From Nostocoides_A vanveenii (GTDB lineage Bacteria > Actinomycetota > Actinomycetes > Actinomycetales > Dermatophilaceae): 64,000 nucleotides of DNA. This document shows, in pieces, positions 51,454 through 60,000 of this stretch. A model generated the notes under the pieces. That model searched no databases, was not told the origin of the DNA, and saw only the letters and a program-made list of their open reading frames with translations. How positions within the stretch are numbered: the first letter of the stretch is position 1; the number at the start of each line of letters is the position of its first letter. The translations under genes and the position numbers were made by a program. The stretch is from positions 1 to 64,000 of the forward strand of contig NZ_BAAAPN010000104.1 in NCBI RefSeq assembly GCF_039531165.1. Direction: 5' to 3'.

Positions 51454-52844
51454 GCCGGTCGAACCTCGTCCTCGGCTCGCTGCGCGAGCTCGGCACGGTC
51501 GCCCTGGTCGCCGGGCTGTGCGGGACGTATGCCGCGGTGCTGATGACGACCAGCAGCATCCTCGCCGCGACCAGCGCGCAGACCGGGGGGTCGGAGGGCT
51601 TCGTCTTGTCCATCGCCGCCGGGGTCTTCGTGCTCATCGCGCTCTATGTCGGCGTCGTGGTGATCATCAACTGCGTCGACACCGTCATCGCCGGCCGGCT
51701 GCGGCAGATCGCCCTCCTGCGCCTGCTCGGCTCGCGCGGCGCCGACCTGCGCCGTGCCGTGATGCGCGGCACCGCCGCGGTCGGGTCGCTCGGTGCGGCG
51801 ATCGGTCTGGTGGTGGGCGTGGTCTTGACCCACGGCATACGGCTGGTTCTGGTGGCGCACGGGACCTTGCCACACGCGCACTATCCCCTGCTGTCCGGTG
51901 GTCTGCTCTGGGCGTTCGCCTCGATCGCGGCTGCGGCGACGCTCGCCGGCTGGCTGGGGTCACGGCCCGTTCTGGGCGTCTCGCCGGCCGCGGCTCTGTC
52001 GGGCGCTGCGGTTGCCGCACCGCGCCGGCGCCAGGCCTCGGTGCTGCGCGCGACCCTCGCTGCGCTCGGGATACTCGGTGGTGGAGTGATGCTCGGCGGT
52101 GCCGCCTGGCTCGGCGAGACCCACCCCGACCTGGGCTTCCCGCTCGCCTTCGCCGGCTCGGTGGCCTCGGGGACGGGCCTGCTCATCGGCGCGCGGTTCG
52201 TCATCCCGGCGGCTGTTGCCGGACTGTCCCGGCTGCTGGGGCGCGATCCGGCGAGTGTGGTGGCTCGGCGCAATGCCGTCCTCGATCCGCTGCGCACCAC
52301 GCGATCCACGATGGGTCTGGTCATCGGGGTGACGCTGGTGACGACTTTTGCCACGGGCATGGACGCACTGCGCCGGTCGGTTTCCTCGTGGGATCTGCCG
52401 GCGGACACTCAGGCGGAAGCCGAGCGGGTGCTCGCGATGACCTCGACGATCCTGATCTGCATCATCGTCATCTCCGCGATCATCGCCGCTGTGGGTTTCG
52501 TCAGCACTATGTCGCTCTCGGTCGTCCAGCGGCATCGCGAGATCGGCATGCTGCGCGCGCTCGGGTTCACCAGGAGTCAGGTCCGCACGATGATCACCAA
52601 GGAGTCGGTCGCGCTCTCGACCACGGCGGTGCTCCTCGGACTGGTGCTCGGCCTGCTCTATGGCACGCTCGGCGCGCAGTCGCTCGTCGGCGGGATGTCG
52701 CCCGGCCTGATCTGGGGGGCGCCGCCCGAAGCGATTGCGGCGATCGGCGTCGGCGGCCTGGTGCTCGTGATCGTGGCCTCGCGCGGTCCGGCGCGCCGGG
52801 CGCTGCGGGTTGCTCCCATCGAGGCGCTGCGGATCGACTCCTGA
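51450..52844 (+). CDS. FtsX-like ABC permease
   Basis: A 464-residue permease with two FtsX modules. The C-terminal module has IIAAVGFVSTMSLSVVQRHR, EIGMLRALGFTRSQVRTMI and ends PARRALRVAPIEALRIDS. The N-terminal module has RLRQIALLRLLGSRGADLRR in the equivalent place. About eight membrane segments. Works with the ATPase encoded upstream (4-base overlap). Confidence 0.9.
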   Translation: MSRSNLVLGSLRELGTVALVAGLCGTYAAVLMTTSSILAATSAQTGGSEGFVLSIAAGVFVLIALYVGVVVIINCVDTVIAGRLRQIALLRLLGSRGADLRRAVMRGTAAVGSLGAAIGLVVGVVLTHGIRLVLVAHGTLPHAHYPLLSGGLLWAFASIAAAATLAGWLGSRPVLGVSPAAALSGAAVAAPRRRQASVLRATLAALGILGGGVMLGGAAWLGETHPDLGFPLAFAGSVASGTGLLIGARFVIPAAVAGLSRLLGRDPASVVARRNAVLDPLRTTRSTMGLVIGVTLVTTFATGMDALRRSVSSWDLPADTQAEAERVLAMTSTILICIIVISAIIAAVGFVSTMSLSVVQRHREIGMLRALGFTRSQVRTMITKESVALSTTAVLLGLVLGLLYGTLGAQSLVGGMSPGLIWGAPPEAIAAIGVGGLVLVIVASRGPARRALRVAPIEALRIDS

Positions 52845-52916
52845 CCGGACTCGCGCTTCGTCCTGAGGAGTTGCCTCAGGACGGAGCGCGTGGGTGCGGG
52901 TCACGCCGGCAGGACG

Positions 52917-53260
52917 ATGACGTGTCGTCTGTCGGCCGGACTGATCCATGTGGGAATCGCCGCATCAAAGGTCCCGAGGACGGCGCCTTGCGCTGCCGCC
53001 AGCTTGGTCGGAGAGTTCTGTTCCCGGCCGGCACCGGGTCGTATCCCGGCCAGTTGGACTGCCTCACCGATAGGGAGCGCGAGGTCCTCATCCTGATCGC
53101 CACGGGTGCCTCCAACGCCGAGATCGCCGAGCGACTGGTGTTCTCCTCGACAACGGTGAAGACGCACGTCAACCGGATTCTCACCAAGCTCGGGCTACGC
53201 GACCGGCAGCAGGCTGTGGTGCTGGCCTACGAGAGCGGGCTGGTCAGACCTGGCTCCTGA
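52917..53260 (+). pseudogene. Remnant of a NarL-type response regulator (HTH end only)
   Basis: The C-terminal HTH is nearly perfect: LDCLTDREREVLILIATGAS, NAEIAERLVFSSTTVKTHVN and RILTKLGLRDRQQAVVLAYE, ending at 53260. Before it, SLVGEFCSRPAPG in another frame matches the linker of such regulators, so there is a frameshift near 53035. The receiver domain is gone. It lies right behind the FtsX gene. Possibly left from a second two-component system. Confidence 0.75.
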
Positions 53261-53283
53261 GTGGGCGCCGGTGGAGCTCTCCT

Positions 53284-53430
53284 CAGAACGCCGAGCCCGG
53301 CCGCCACGCCATCTCCTGGAGGACGAAGGTGTTGCCGTCCGGATCGGCAAAACCCGCACTCTTGACGCCCCCGCCGTGATCCTGGATGTCGCTGACGTCG
53401 ATGCCGAGGGTGATTAGCGCGTCGCGCGGC
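53284..53430 (-). pseudogene. VOC (glyoxalase/bleomycin-resistance) C-terminal remnant
   Basis: Leftward: ALITLGIDVSDIQDHGGGVK, SAGFADPDGNTFVLQEM and AWRPGSAF with the stop at 53284. FADPDGNTFVLQE is the hallmark last strand of VOC proteins with the metal-ligand Glu. The first half of the fold (about 70 residues) is missing and no start remains. Overlooked by ORF length alone. Confidence 0.65.
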
Positions 53431-53450
53431 CCAGGCGGGGTCTCTATCGC

Positions 53451-53888
53451 CTACCGGGATGACGGTCTGGTGCGAGGCCACATCCAGGCGGTTCGCACGA
53501 TGAATGCCAACAGGGCCAGCTCCAGGGCCACGGCCAGGACGTGATAAGTCCGCCAGATGTCGCCCACCACATTGAAGGCGGTGAAAGGGACATAGAGCGC
53601 GGCCACGACGAGATTCACCACCCGGCTCACCCGCGGCGGCAGCGTTGCCGTTGCCACGATCATCAAGATGGGCACCGCGAGGATGCTCAGCACGCTCACG
53701 GCCCAGGTCTGGGTGATGTCGAAGGTGAAGACCCTGCCGTCGAGGATGTCATCAACCCGGCCGGGCGCATAGAAGCCGAGGATGTCGACGTAGGCGTAGA
53801 GGAAGACGAAGCTCGTCCACGCGGCAGCGAGCGTGGCTCGCACCGAGGTCGGCTGGTCATCGAGGGTGGCTGTGGAATGTGCAGTCAT
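53451..53888 (-). CDS. DUF6326-like small membrane protein
   Basis: A 145-residue protein with four membrane segments: SFVFLYAYVDILGFYAPG, WAVSVLSILAVPILMIVATA, VVNLVVAALYVPFTAFNVVG and LAVALELALLAFIVRTAW. YVDILGFYAPG and NVVGDIWRTYH look conserved for the family. Function unknown. ATG 53888 follows a short Ser/Thr-rich start. Confidence 0.65.
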   Translation of the reverse strand: MTAHSTATLDDQPTSVRATLAAAWTSFVFLYAYVDILGFYAPGRVDDILDGRVFTFDITQTWAVSVLSILAVPILMIVATATLPPRVSRVVNLVVAALYVPFTAFNVVGDIWRTYHVLAVALELALLAFIVRTAWMWPRTRPSSR

Positions 53889-54058
53889 CAGGAACTCCCG
53901 TTTTTCGTTGTTGCGCATCGGATTTCCACGATGACTTGTGGGGCCCACCCGTCACATCGGCATTGCGGTCGGAGGTCCGCGCCCGATAGGACGGTGCTGG
54001 CCTCGTCCTTTCGGCCGTAGCCGCCGGTGCCCATTGACGTATGGCCGTCGAGCCCGGG

Positions 54059-54715
54059 TCAGTGCCCCACCCGGCCGGTGTCGTAGGCCCACATCGCGAT
54101 CTCGACCCGGTTCCGGGCGCCGAGCTTGGTCAGCAGGCTCGCGACGTGGGTCTTGGCCGTCGTCAGGCTGATGAACAGCTCGGCGGCGATCTCGGCGTTC
54201 GTGCGGCCGAGTGCCACGAGTCTGAGCACCTCCTCCTCGCGTGGGGTCAGCGGGGCGATCGGTTGCGTATGCCGTTTCGGCGCCGCTCCCGCGGCGAGCG
54301 TCGCCAGCAGTCGACGAGTGACATTCGGCGCGATCAGGGCATCGCCGTCGGCGGCGGCGTGGACGGCCTGCACCAGGAGTTCGGGCCCGGCATCCTTCAG
54401 GAGGAACCCGCGCGCACCGGCGCGCAGCGCACCATGGACGTATTCGTCCAGGTCGAAGGTCGTGATCACCACGACGGCCATCGGGTCGGGGACGTCCCGC
54501 CCGGCGAGCAACGCCGTGACCTCGAGGCCGTCCAGACCCGGCATACGGATATCGACGAGGCACACGTCAGGGCGCAGCCGCCGCGCCAGCTCGACCGCTG
54601 CCGTTCCGTCGGCGGCTTGGCCGACGACCTCGATGTCGGGCTGGGCATCGAGGATCATCGACAAGCCGGTGCGCACCAGGTCCTGGTCATCGGCCACCAG
54701 CACCCGCACGGTCAC
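54059..54715 (-). CDS. Two-component response regulator (NarL/FixJ type)
   Basis: A 218-residue regulator. VRVLVADDQDLVRTGLSMIL, phospho-acceptor D55 in CLVDIRMPGLDG, VITTFD and GFLLKDAGPEL make up the receiver. The HTH is LTPREEEVLRLVALGRTNAE and TAKTHVASLLTKLGARNRVE. GTG 54715 overlaps the kinase stop. It probably controls the divergent ABC exporter. Confidence 0.92.
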   Translation of the reverse strand: MTVRVLVADDQDLVRTGLSMILDAQPDIEVVGQAADGTAAVELARRLRPDVCLVDIRMPGLDGLEVTALLAGRDVPDPMAVVVITTFDLDEYVHGALRAGARGFLLKDAGPELLVQAVHAAADGDALIAPNVTRRLLATLAAGAAPKRHTQPIAPLTPREEEVLRLVALGRTNAEIAAELFISLTTAKTHVASLLTKLGARNRVEIAMWAYDTGRVGH

Positions 54716-55854
54716 CGGGGCAGCTCCATCGGTAGCTCGGCGTCGACCGCCCACCCGCCCTCGGGCCTCGGCCCGGCGCGTAGGGTCCCGCCGAGCAGAT
54801 GCACCCGCTCGGTCATGCCCAACAGTCCGAAGCCGGGCGCCGCCGGGCGCGAGGGATCGATCCGGCCGTCGTCGCTCACGCGCAGTCGCAGCCGTCCTGC
54901 ACTCGGGGTGACGTTGATCTGCACGCGTGAGGCGTGCCGGGCGTGCCGCAGCGCATTGGTGAGCGCCTCCTGCGCGATTCGGTATGTCGCAGTGTCGATT
55001 TGGGGCGGAATGAGGTCAAGGTTACCGGCCAATTCGACCTCGATAGCTGGGTCCGGAGCGGTTCGGGCGAGCCCCATCAGGTCGGCCACGCAAGGCCGCG
55101 GGCCGTATGCCGCCGGCGCGCCATCGCGGAGCACGCGCACCATCGCGCGCATCTCCACAAGCGTCCGCGCTGCCTCGGACTCGATGATCGAAAGAGCCTC
55201 CACCGCGGCCTCCGGTCGCAGCGCGGCCACCGTCCGCCCGGCCTGCGCCTGCACGGTGATCGCCGAGATGTGGTGGGCGACCGCGTCGTGCAATTCGCGT
55301 GCGAGCGCGACTCGCTCCTGGCTGCGGGCCTGATCGATCGCGCGGCGTGCGCTCTCGGCGCGATACCGCAACGCGGCACCGATGGCCGCGGTCGCCGCGA
55401 GGACCGCGAACCCGCCATACACCTCGGCCGGTTCGTTGTCGTCGGCCGCGACGGCGATGGTCGCCGCGATCGCCACTACCGCCAGCCCGGTCACGATCTG
55501 GCGCCCGGAGCCCCACCGGACCAGTGCATAGGTGAGCACTAGGACGAAGCTCATCGTGGCCAAGCCGACGTTCGGCGTGCCACGCAGCAGGCTCGCCAAC
55601 CCCAGCGCCATACCGGCCCCGAAGGCGACCACGACGCAGACCAGGGGATGGGTCCGCCGCCAGAGCAGCACCGGCGCCAGGCCGAGGGCGACGAGTGTGG
55701 AGACCGGCCGCCATGGGACGTCGGCGCGCAGAATTCCTTCGATCACTACCGCCACCATCACCAGGGCGACGAGCGCCCAGTCGCGCCATCCGCGTCCGGG
55801 TGGGTCGGCCACGCCGGGCTCGTCCCACAGCGAGCGCACGGCGGAAGCGAACAC
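54712..55854 (-). CDS. Two-component sensor histidine kinase
   Basis: About 380 residues. Four to five membrane segments (WALVALVMVAVVIEGILRAD through VYGGFAVLAATAAIGAALRY) precede the HisKA_3 box, ERVALARELHDAVAHHISAI. The ATPase lobe has YRIAQEALTNALRHARHASR, LRVSDDG and GFGLLGMTERVHLLGGTL. GTG 55854 is a reasonable start; frames continue upstream to 56013 but look non-coding. Divergent from the ABC ATPase. Confidence 0.88.
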   Translation of the reverse strand: MFASAVRSLWDEPGVADPPGRGWRDWALVALVMVAVVIEGILRADVPWRPVSTLVALGLAPVLLWRRTHPLVCVVVAFGAGMALGLASLLRGTPNVGLATMSFVLVLTYALVRWGSGRQIVTGLAVVAIAATIAVAADDNEPAEVYGGFAVLAATAAIGAALRYRAESARRAIDQARSQERVALARELHDAVAHHISAITVQAQAGRTVAALRPEAAVEALSIIESEAARTLVEMRAMVRVLRDGAPAAYGPRPCVADLMGLARTAPDPAIEVELAGNLDLIPPQIDTATYRIAQEALTNALRHARHASRVQINVTPSAGRLRLRVSDDGRIDPSRPAAPGFGLLGMTERVHLLGGTLRAGPRPEGGWAVDAELPMELPR

Positions 55855-55987
55855 GCGCCCAGCGTAGGGAGCATCGGCACCCCGGGCATCGGCCGAAAGG
55901 ACGAGACGCGCCTCGTGCCGACGACGGATGACGGTCCGGCCTCGATGCCGATGCGCCGGGATGGCGGTGGCGGTGAGGCTGTCGGTC

Positions 55988-56905
55988 ATGATCAGAGTTG
56001 ACCACCTCACCAAGAGTTATCGCGGCGTGACCGCCGTCGATGACGTCTCGTTCTGCGCCCGGGCCGGTCGCGTGACGGGTTTCCTCGGCCCCAACGGCGC
56101 CGGCAAATCCACCACCATGCGCATCATGGTCGGTCTGAGCACCGCGACCGCCGGCCACGTGGACGTCCTCGGCAGCCGATATGTCGACCTGCCCAACCCG
56201 GGTCGCGAGATCGGCGTGTTGCTGGATGCCTCGGCCCAGCACGCCGGGCGCACCGGCCGGGAGATCCTCGAACTCGCCGCGCGGACCATGGGGCTGCCGG
56301 TCAGCCGCGTGCCCGAGACGCTGCGCCGGGTGTCGTTGACGGAGAAGGAAGCCGATCGGCGCGTCCGCACCTACTCCCTCGGTATGCGGCAACGGCTCGG
56401 CATCGCGACCGCGCTCATCGGCGACCCGGGCGTGCTCGTCCTCGATGAGCCCGCCAACGGCCTCGACCCAGCGGGCATCCGCTGGATGCGCGACGTGCTG
56501 CGCGAGTTCGCCGATCAGGGCGGCACGGTCCTGTTGTCTTCCCACCTGCTGCACGAGATCGAAGTCATCGCCGATGACCTCGTCGTCATCGGCAACGGCC
56601 GGGTCGTGGCCCAGGGGGCCAAGCACGATCTGCTGTCGACATCGGGAACGGTCGTCGCGTCGTCGGACAACGCCCGGCTCGCCGCCACCCTCGCCCGCGC
56701 CGGCGTCAAGGCCACACCCGAGGGTGCGGGCTCGCTCACCACCAGCGCGGACCCCGGTGAAGTGGGTCGTATCGCCCTCACCGCCGGCATTGCCCTCACC
56801 GAGTTGCGCCGCGCGGACAGCGCCGGCCTGGAAGAGATGTTCCTCCTACTCACCGCGCAGTCCCAGCGCGAAAGCCACAGCCGTCACGCAGGAGAAGCAG
56901 CATGA
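55988..56905 (+). CDS. ABC-2 exporter ATP-binding protein
   Basis: A 305-residue ATPase of the drug/bacitracin-exporter type. Walker A is GPNGAGKSTTMRIMVGL; signature YSLGMRQRLGIATALI; Walker B VLVLDEPANGLDPAGI; H-loop SSHLLHEIEVIADD. The C-terminal extension (from about 215) is the usual DrrA/BcrA-like tail. Its stop overlaps the permease ATG. The divergent two-component pair is the probable regulator. Confidence 0.93.
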   Translation: MIRVDHLTKSYRGVTAVDDVSFCARAGRVTGFLGPNGAGKSTTMRIMVGLSTATAGHVDVLGSRYVDLPNPGREIGVLLDASAQHAGRTGREILELAARTMGLPVSRVPETLRRVSLTEKEADRRVRTYSLGMRQRLGIATALIGDPGVLVLDEPANGLDPAGIRWMRDVLREFADQGGTVLLSSHLLHEIEVIADDLVVIGNGRVVAQGAKHDLLSTSGTVVASSDNARLAATLARAGVKATPEGAGSLTTSADPGEVGRIALTAGIALTELRRADSAGLEEMFLLLTAQSQRESHSRHAGEAA

Positions 56906-57723
56906 CCACGCAGACCGCCGGCCGCGCCGACCTCGACACCGTCAGCACGGAACGTGCCGACCGCGGCATATGCGCGACCCCGACCCGACACCTCATCGAT
57001 GTCGAGTTGCGCAAGATGTTCGACACCCGCTCGGGCTGCTGGCTGATCATCAGCATCGGCGTCCTCGCCGTGGTGGCGACCGCGGCCGCGATCATCTTCG
57101 CGCCCGAGAGCGAGCTTAGCTACGACACCTTCGCCAAGGCGATTGGCTTTCCGATGACCCTCGTCCTGCCGATCATCGCGATCCTCGCGGTGACCAGCGA
57201 GTGGAGCCAGCGCAGCGGGCTGACGACGTTTACCCTCGTGCCCAGCCGCGGGCGGGTCATCGCAGCGAAGGCGGTCGCGGCACTCATCGTCGGGATCGCG
57301 TCGATGCTGGTGGCCTTCGCGATCGGGGCGATCGGCACTGTTGCCGGCTCCGCGATCGCCGGGGTCGACCCGGTGTGGGACATCGGATTCGCCCACGCCG
57401 CCCAGATCGTCTTGGGCAACCTCGTGGGGATGGCCATCGGCTTCGCACTGGGGGTTGTGCTGCGCAACTCGCCGGCCGCCATCGTCGGCTACTTCGTGCT
57501 CTCCTTTGTCCTCTCCGGCATCCTGGTGCTGCTGGCGCAGGTGCGGGAGTCGTTCACCGACCTGCAGCCCTGGGTCGACTGGAACTTCACTCAGGTCGCG
57601 CTGTTCGACGGCCGGACCTCCTCGGCCCAGGAGTGGGCGCAGCTCGGTTCGACCAGCCTCATCTGGATCGTCATCCCGCTCGTTGTCGGCGTGGCCATGC
57701 TGCGCCGCTCCGAGGTCAAATAG
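56902..57723 (+). CDS. ABC-2 type permease
   Basis: A 273-residue permease with six membrane segments: CWLIISIGVLAVVATAAAII, MTLVLPIIAILAVTSEWSQR, LIVGIASMLVAFAIGAIGTV, NLVGMAIGFALGVVLRNSPA and WIVIPLVVGVAMLRRSEVK. EWSQRSGLTTFTLVPSRGR is a family motif. Partner of the preceding ATPase. Confidence 0.9.
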   Translation: MTTQTAGRADLDTVSTERADRGICATPTRHLIDVELRKMFDTRSGCWLIISIGVLAVVATAAAIIFAPESELSYDTFAKAIGFPMTLVLPIIAILAVTSEWSQRSGLTTFTLVPSRGRVIAAKAVAALIVGIASMLVAFAIGAIGTVAGSAIAGVDPVWDIGFAHAAQIVLGNLVGMAIGFALGVVLRNSPAAIVGYFVLSFVLSGILVLLAQVRESFTDLQPWVDWNFTQVALFDGRTSSAQEWAQLGSTSLIWIVIPLVVGVAMLRRSEVK

Positions 57724-57873
57724 CCGACCACGCACCCGGATCTCCCGAACCTGGTCTCTGCCCGGCACGTGACGGGCGATGTGCCGACCGCCGGCGCGGC
57801 AGGTGCCGAGAAGGCGGCCGAGAAGGCGGCCGAGCCACACGGCATACGTGCTCACTCAACGAAGGAAAGCATC

Positions 57874-58650
57874 ATGACCCACCAGACCCAACTCGCCGAC
57901 CCGGCTCGGCCCGAGGCCGCTCGACCCCAGCGGAGAAGGCCGGAGCGGCTCGCCGGGGCGATGGCGATCGCCTTGGCTGCGGCGCTGGCCGCCCAGAACG
58001 CGATCGTCGCCGTGACCGATCCACCCACCTACGCCGCCCCCATGGCACAGGTACTGGCCTTTCACGCGCAGCACCGCGTCGCCGTCGCGGCGGATGTCGC
58101 GCTGGAGGCGTTGAACCTGCCGCTTCTGCTGGGCTTCCTTACCGGTCTCCACGGCCTGGCCGGGCGACGCCGCGGTGCGGGCGCTCACGCGTCGCGCCTC
58201 GCGGTTGCCGCCGCCGCGACGTTCGCGGCTGTCACCGCGTTGTATGCCGCGGCGTGGATCAGCGTCGTGCTTGTGGCCGCGGATGCCTCGGAACTGAGCC
58301 CGACGCTCGACCTCGCCTGGCGCCTGCACGCCGCCGCCTTCGCCCTCTCACTCCCGGCGCTCGGCACCGCGTTCATGGGCGCTGCGTGGGCAACCCATGC
58401 GAGGCGGCTGACGCCGCGATGGCAGCTGTGGCTGGGCCTCGCCGGTGGCGGGCTGATGATGGTCGCCGGCGCGGGCGGCTTGGCGATCGCGGACGGGTCC
58501 GCTCTCGTGTTCGTCGGCGTCGTCGGCCTTGCTGCGTGGTTCGTCTGGCTGCTCGCGACCGGCATCCGTCTCGCGCTCGCTCGACCCGTCGCCGACCCCG
58601 GTGACGCGCCCCTCGACACCGTCGATAACGCCGATGTCGTGGCCGGGTGA
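57874..58650 (+). CDS. Membrane protein of unknown function
   Basis: A 258-residue protein with about seven membrane segments (MAIALAAALAAQNAIVAVTD, LAVAAAATFAAVTALYAAAW, WLGLAGGGLMMVAGAGGLAI). No family recognised; the layout recalls small integral proteins next to ABC exporters. GAAGGAAAG lies 8 bases upstream of ATG 57874. The 150-base gap before it carries a 12-bp direct duplication (GAGAAGGCGGCC, 57808-57831). Confidence 0.65.
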   Translation: MTHQTQLADPARPEAARPQRRRPERLAGAMAIALAAALAAQNAIVAVTDPPTYAAPMAQVLAFHAQHRVAVAADVALEALNLPLLLGFLTGLHGLAGRRRGAGAHASRLAVAAAATFAAVTALYAAAWISVVLVAADASELSPTLDLAWRLHAAAFALSLPALGTAFMGAAWATHARRLTPRWQLWLGLAGGGLMMVAGAGGLAIADGSALVFVGVVGLAAWFVWLLATGIRLALARPVADPGDAPLDTVDNADVVAG

Positions 58651-58757
58651 CGGCCCGACCAGGAAGCGGCTCAGGTGGAGGGTCACCTTAATTGGTGACT
58701 GACGGCTGTGATTCGCCTCTGAGACCGTATGGGGTCTGGTGACTCGGGTTCCCCGGG

Positions 58758-59627
58758 TCACGGGGTCGCCGACGACCCGGCAGGCTGACACGTGGGGCAC
58801 CAGAAGATGCGCTGTTGACCCATCGGAGCCGCGCGGACGGGTGTGGCGCAAACGCGGCAGGGTTGGCTCGCGCGGCCATACACGGCATACACCTTCGGCC
58901 AACGGGGCACCCGCTCACCGCGGATGAGAAGCGCTCGGGCGGCGCGCAGCTGGGCGTCGTCGGTGACGATCCAGCCCGCCCCCAGACCCAAATCGAGGAG
59001 TGTCGCTGCCTCGTTCCACAAGCGCTCGATCTGGTCGGTGTCGAGGTCGTTGCCCGGACGCCGGGGATCGATCCGCAGACGCCAGAGGATCTCCGCGCGA
59101 TAGACATTGCCCACGCCGGCGATCACGGATTGGTCGAGGAGGAGTTGACCGATGGCTCGGCGTGACCGAGAAACCTTGCGGCGGAACGACTCCGGGTCGG
59201 CATCCGGCCGCAGCGGGTCAGGTCCGAGGCGCGCATGAAGGGCGGCGACCCCGCCCGCATCCAGCCATTCGCAAATGGTCGGCGCCGAGATGTCGGCGAT
59301 GTGCTCGCTCGTGAGCAGGCGCCAGCGTAGGCCCGCCGCTGCGGGCGGGTTGGTGCGCGGGAACCCATCGGCGCCGAGGGCCCGGCGATGCCTGCGCACG
59401 GACACCCGCCCGACCATCCCTAGATGGAGGTGAGCGGTCACCGCCGCGTCGGGGAAGGGCACGAGCAGGTGTTTGCCGTGGGCCTCCGGTTGGCCCACGA
59501 CCGCTCCATCCGCGATGGACGCGTCGACGTCGAGGGGGGCCGTGGGATAGCTACACGAGCGCACGGGTGACCCTGTCAGTTGGGAGAGTCGCTGGGCCAT
59601 CCCATGCACGGCATGACCCTCAGCCAC
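58758..59627 (-). CDS. Fpg/Nei-family DNA glycosylase, catalytic N-terminal proline replaced
   Basis: A 289-residue protein of the Fpg/Nei (Nei2-like) base-excision repair family. It has the helix-two-turn-helix SVIAGVGNVYRAEILWRLRI, the Lys of HGKHLLVPF, HLHLGMVGRV, and the C-terminal zinc finger CRVCATP...CPTC. Family members read Met-Pro-Glu-Gly-His and use the exposed Pro as nucleophile. Here GTG 59627 gives Val/Met-Ala-Glu-Gly-His: Pro is Ala while the following Glu is kept. Either it is a pseudo-enzyme or a codon has changed. Otherwise the gene is full length. Confidence 0.82.
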   Translation of the reverse strand: MAEGHAVHGMAQRLSQLTGSPVRSCSYPTAPLDVDASIADGAVVGQPEAHGKHLLVPFPDAAVTAHLHLGMVGRVSVRRHRRALGADGFPRTNPPAAAGLRWRLLTSEHIADISAPTICEWLDAGGVAALHARLGPDPLRPDADPESFRRKVSRSRRAIGQLLLDQSVIAGVGNVYRAEILWRLRIDPRRPGNDLDTDQIERLWNEAATLLDLGLGAGWIVTDDAQLRAARALLIRGERVPRWPKVYAVYGRASQPCRVCATPVRAAPMGQQRIFWCPTCQPAGSSATP

Positions 59628-59749
59628 GTCGCTGCGTCCCAGTCGTTCGATGGCGCGACGCGCGGAATGGGCGCCGAGGACCATCAGGGCATCCGGTCCG
59701 CATGATGACTCGACGCATGCTGACTCCTCAATTGGTGCGCTGACCTGCG

Positions 59750-60000
59750 TCAGCCCAGCGGGTCGAGCCCAATCGCTGCGACAGATACAGCCCAGAGGCG
59801 CTCGGCGGCATCGACATCGATGGCCCAGTTCTTGACGCCTCCGGTGCCGAGGTCGGCGTGGTCGTCGGGAACGACGCCCTTGACCGAGCAATCCTCGCAG
59901 TAGACACCGCCTCGGTCCAGCAGCTCTAGCGCCGTTGCGGCCCACAGACCGGTGGCCGCCGACGAGGGCGAAGTGCCCGAGGTGGTTGGTCCCGAACTGG
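59750..60000 (-). pseudogene. Short-chain dehydrogenase remnant (internal deletion)
   Basis: Leftward from 60000: FGTNHLGHFALV is the central SDR block. After a break near 59962 another frame gives LWAATALELLDRGGVYCEDC and VKNWAIDVDAAERLWAVSV, the usual SDR C-terminus. About 220 residues in total are missing, including the Gly-rich NAD(P) site and the YxxxK motif. Its partner regulator lies divergent and is truncated at the same place. Confidence 0.7.

Noticed and set aside
51443..53260. 605-residue plus-strand frame running through the FtsX gene into the LuxR HTH
   Set aside because: Up to 52844 it is the out-of-frame shadow of the FtsX permease. Only the last roughly 70 residues are a true response-regulator remnant.
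55022..56626. 534-residue minus-strand frame across the kinase and ABC genes
   Set aside because: It lies out of frame with the kinase and antisense to the ABC ATPase; no family features.
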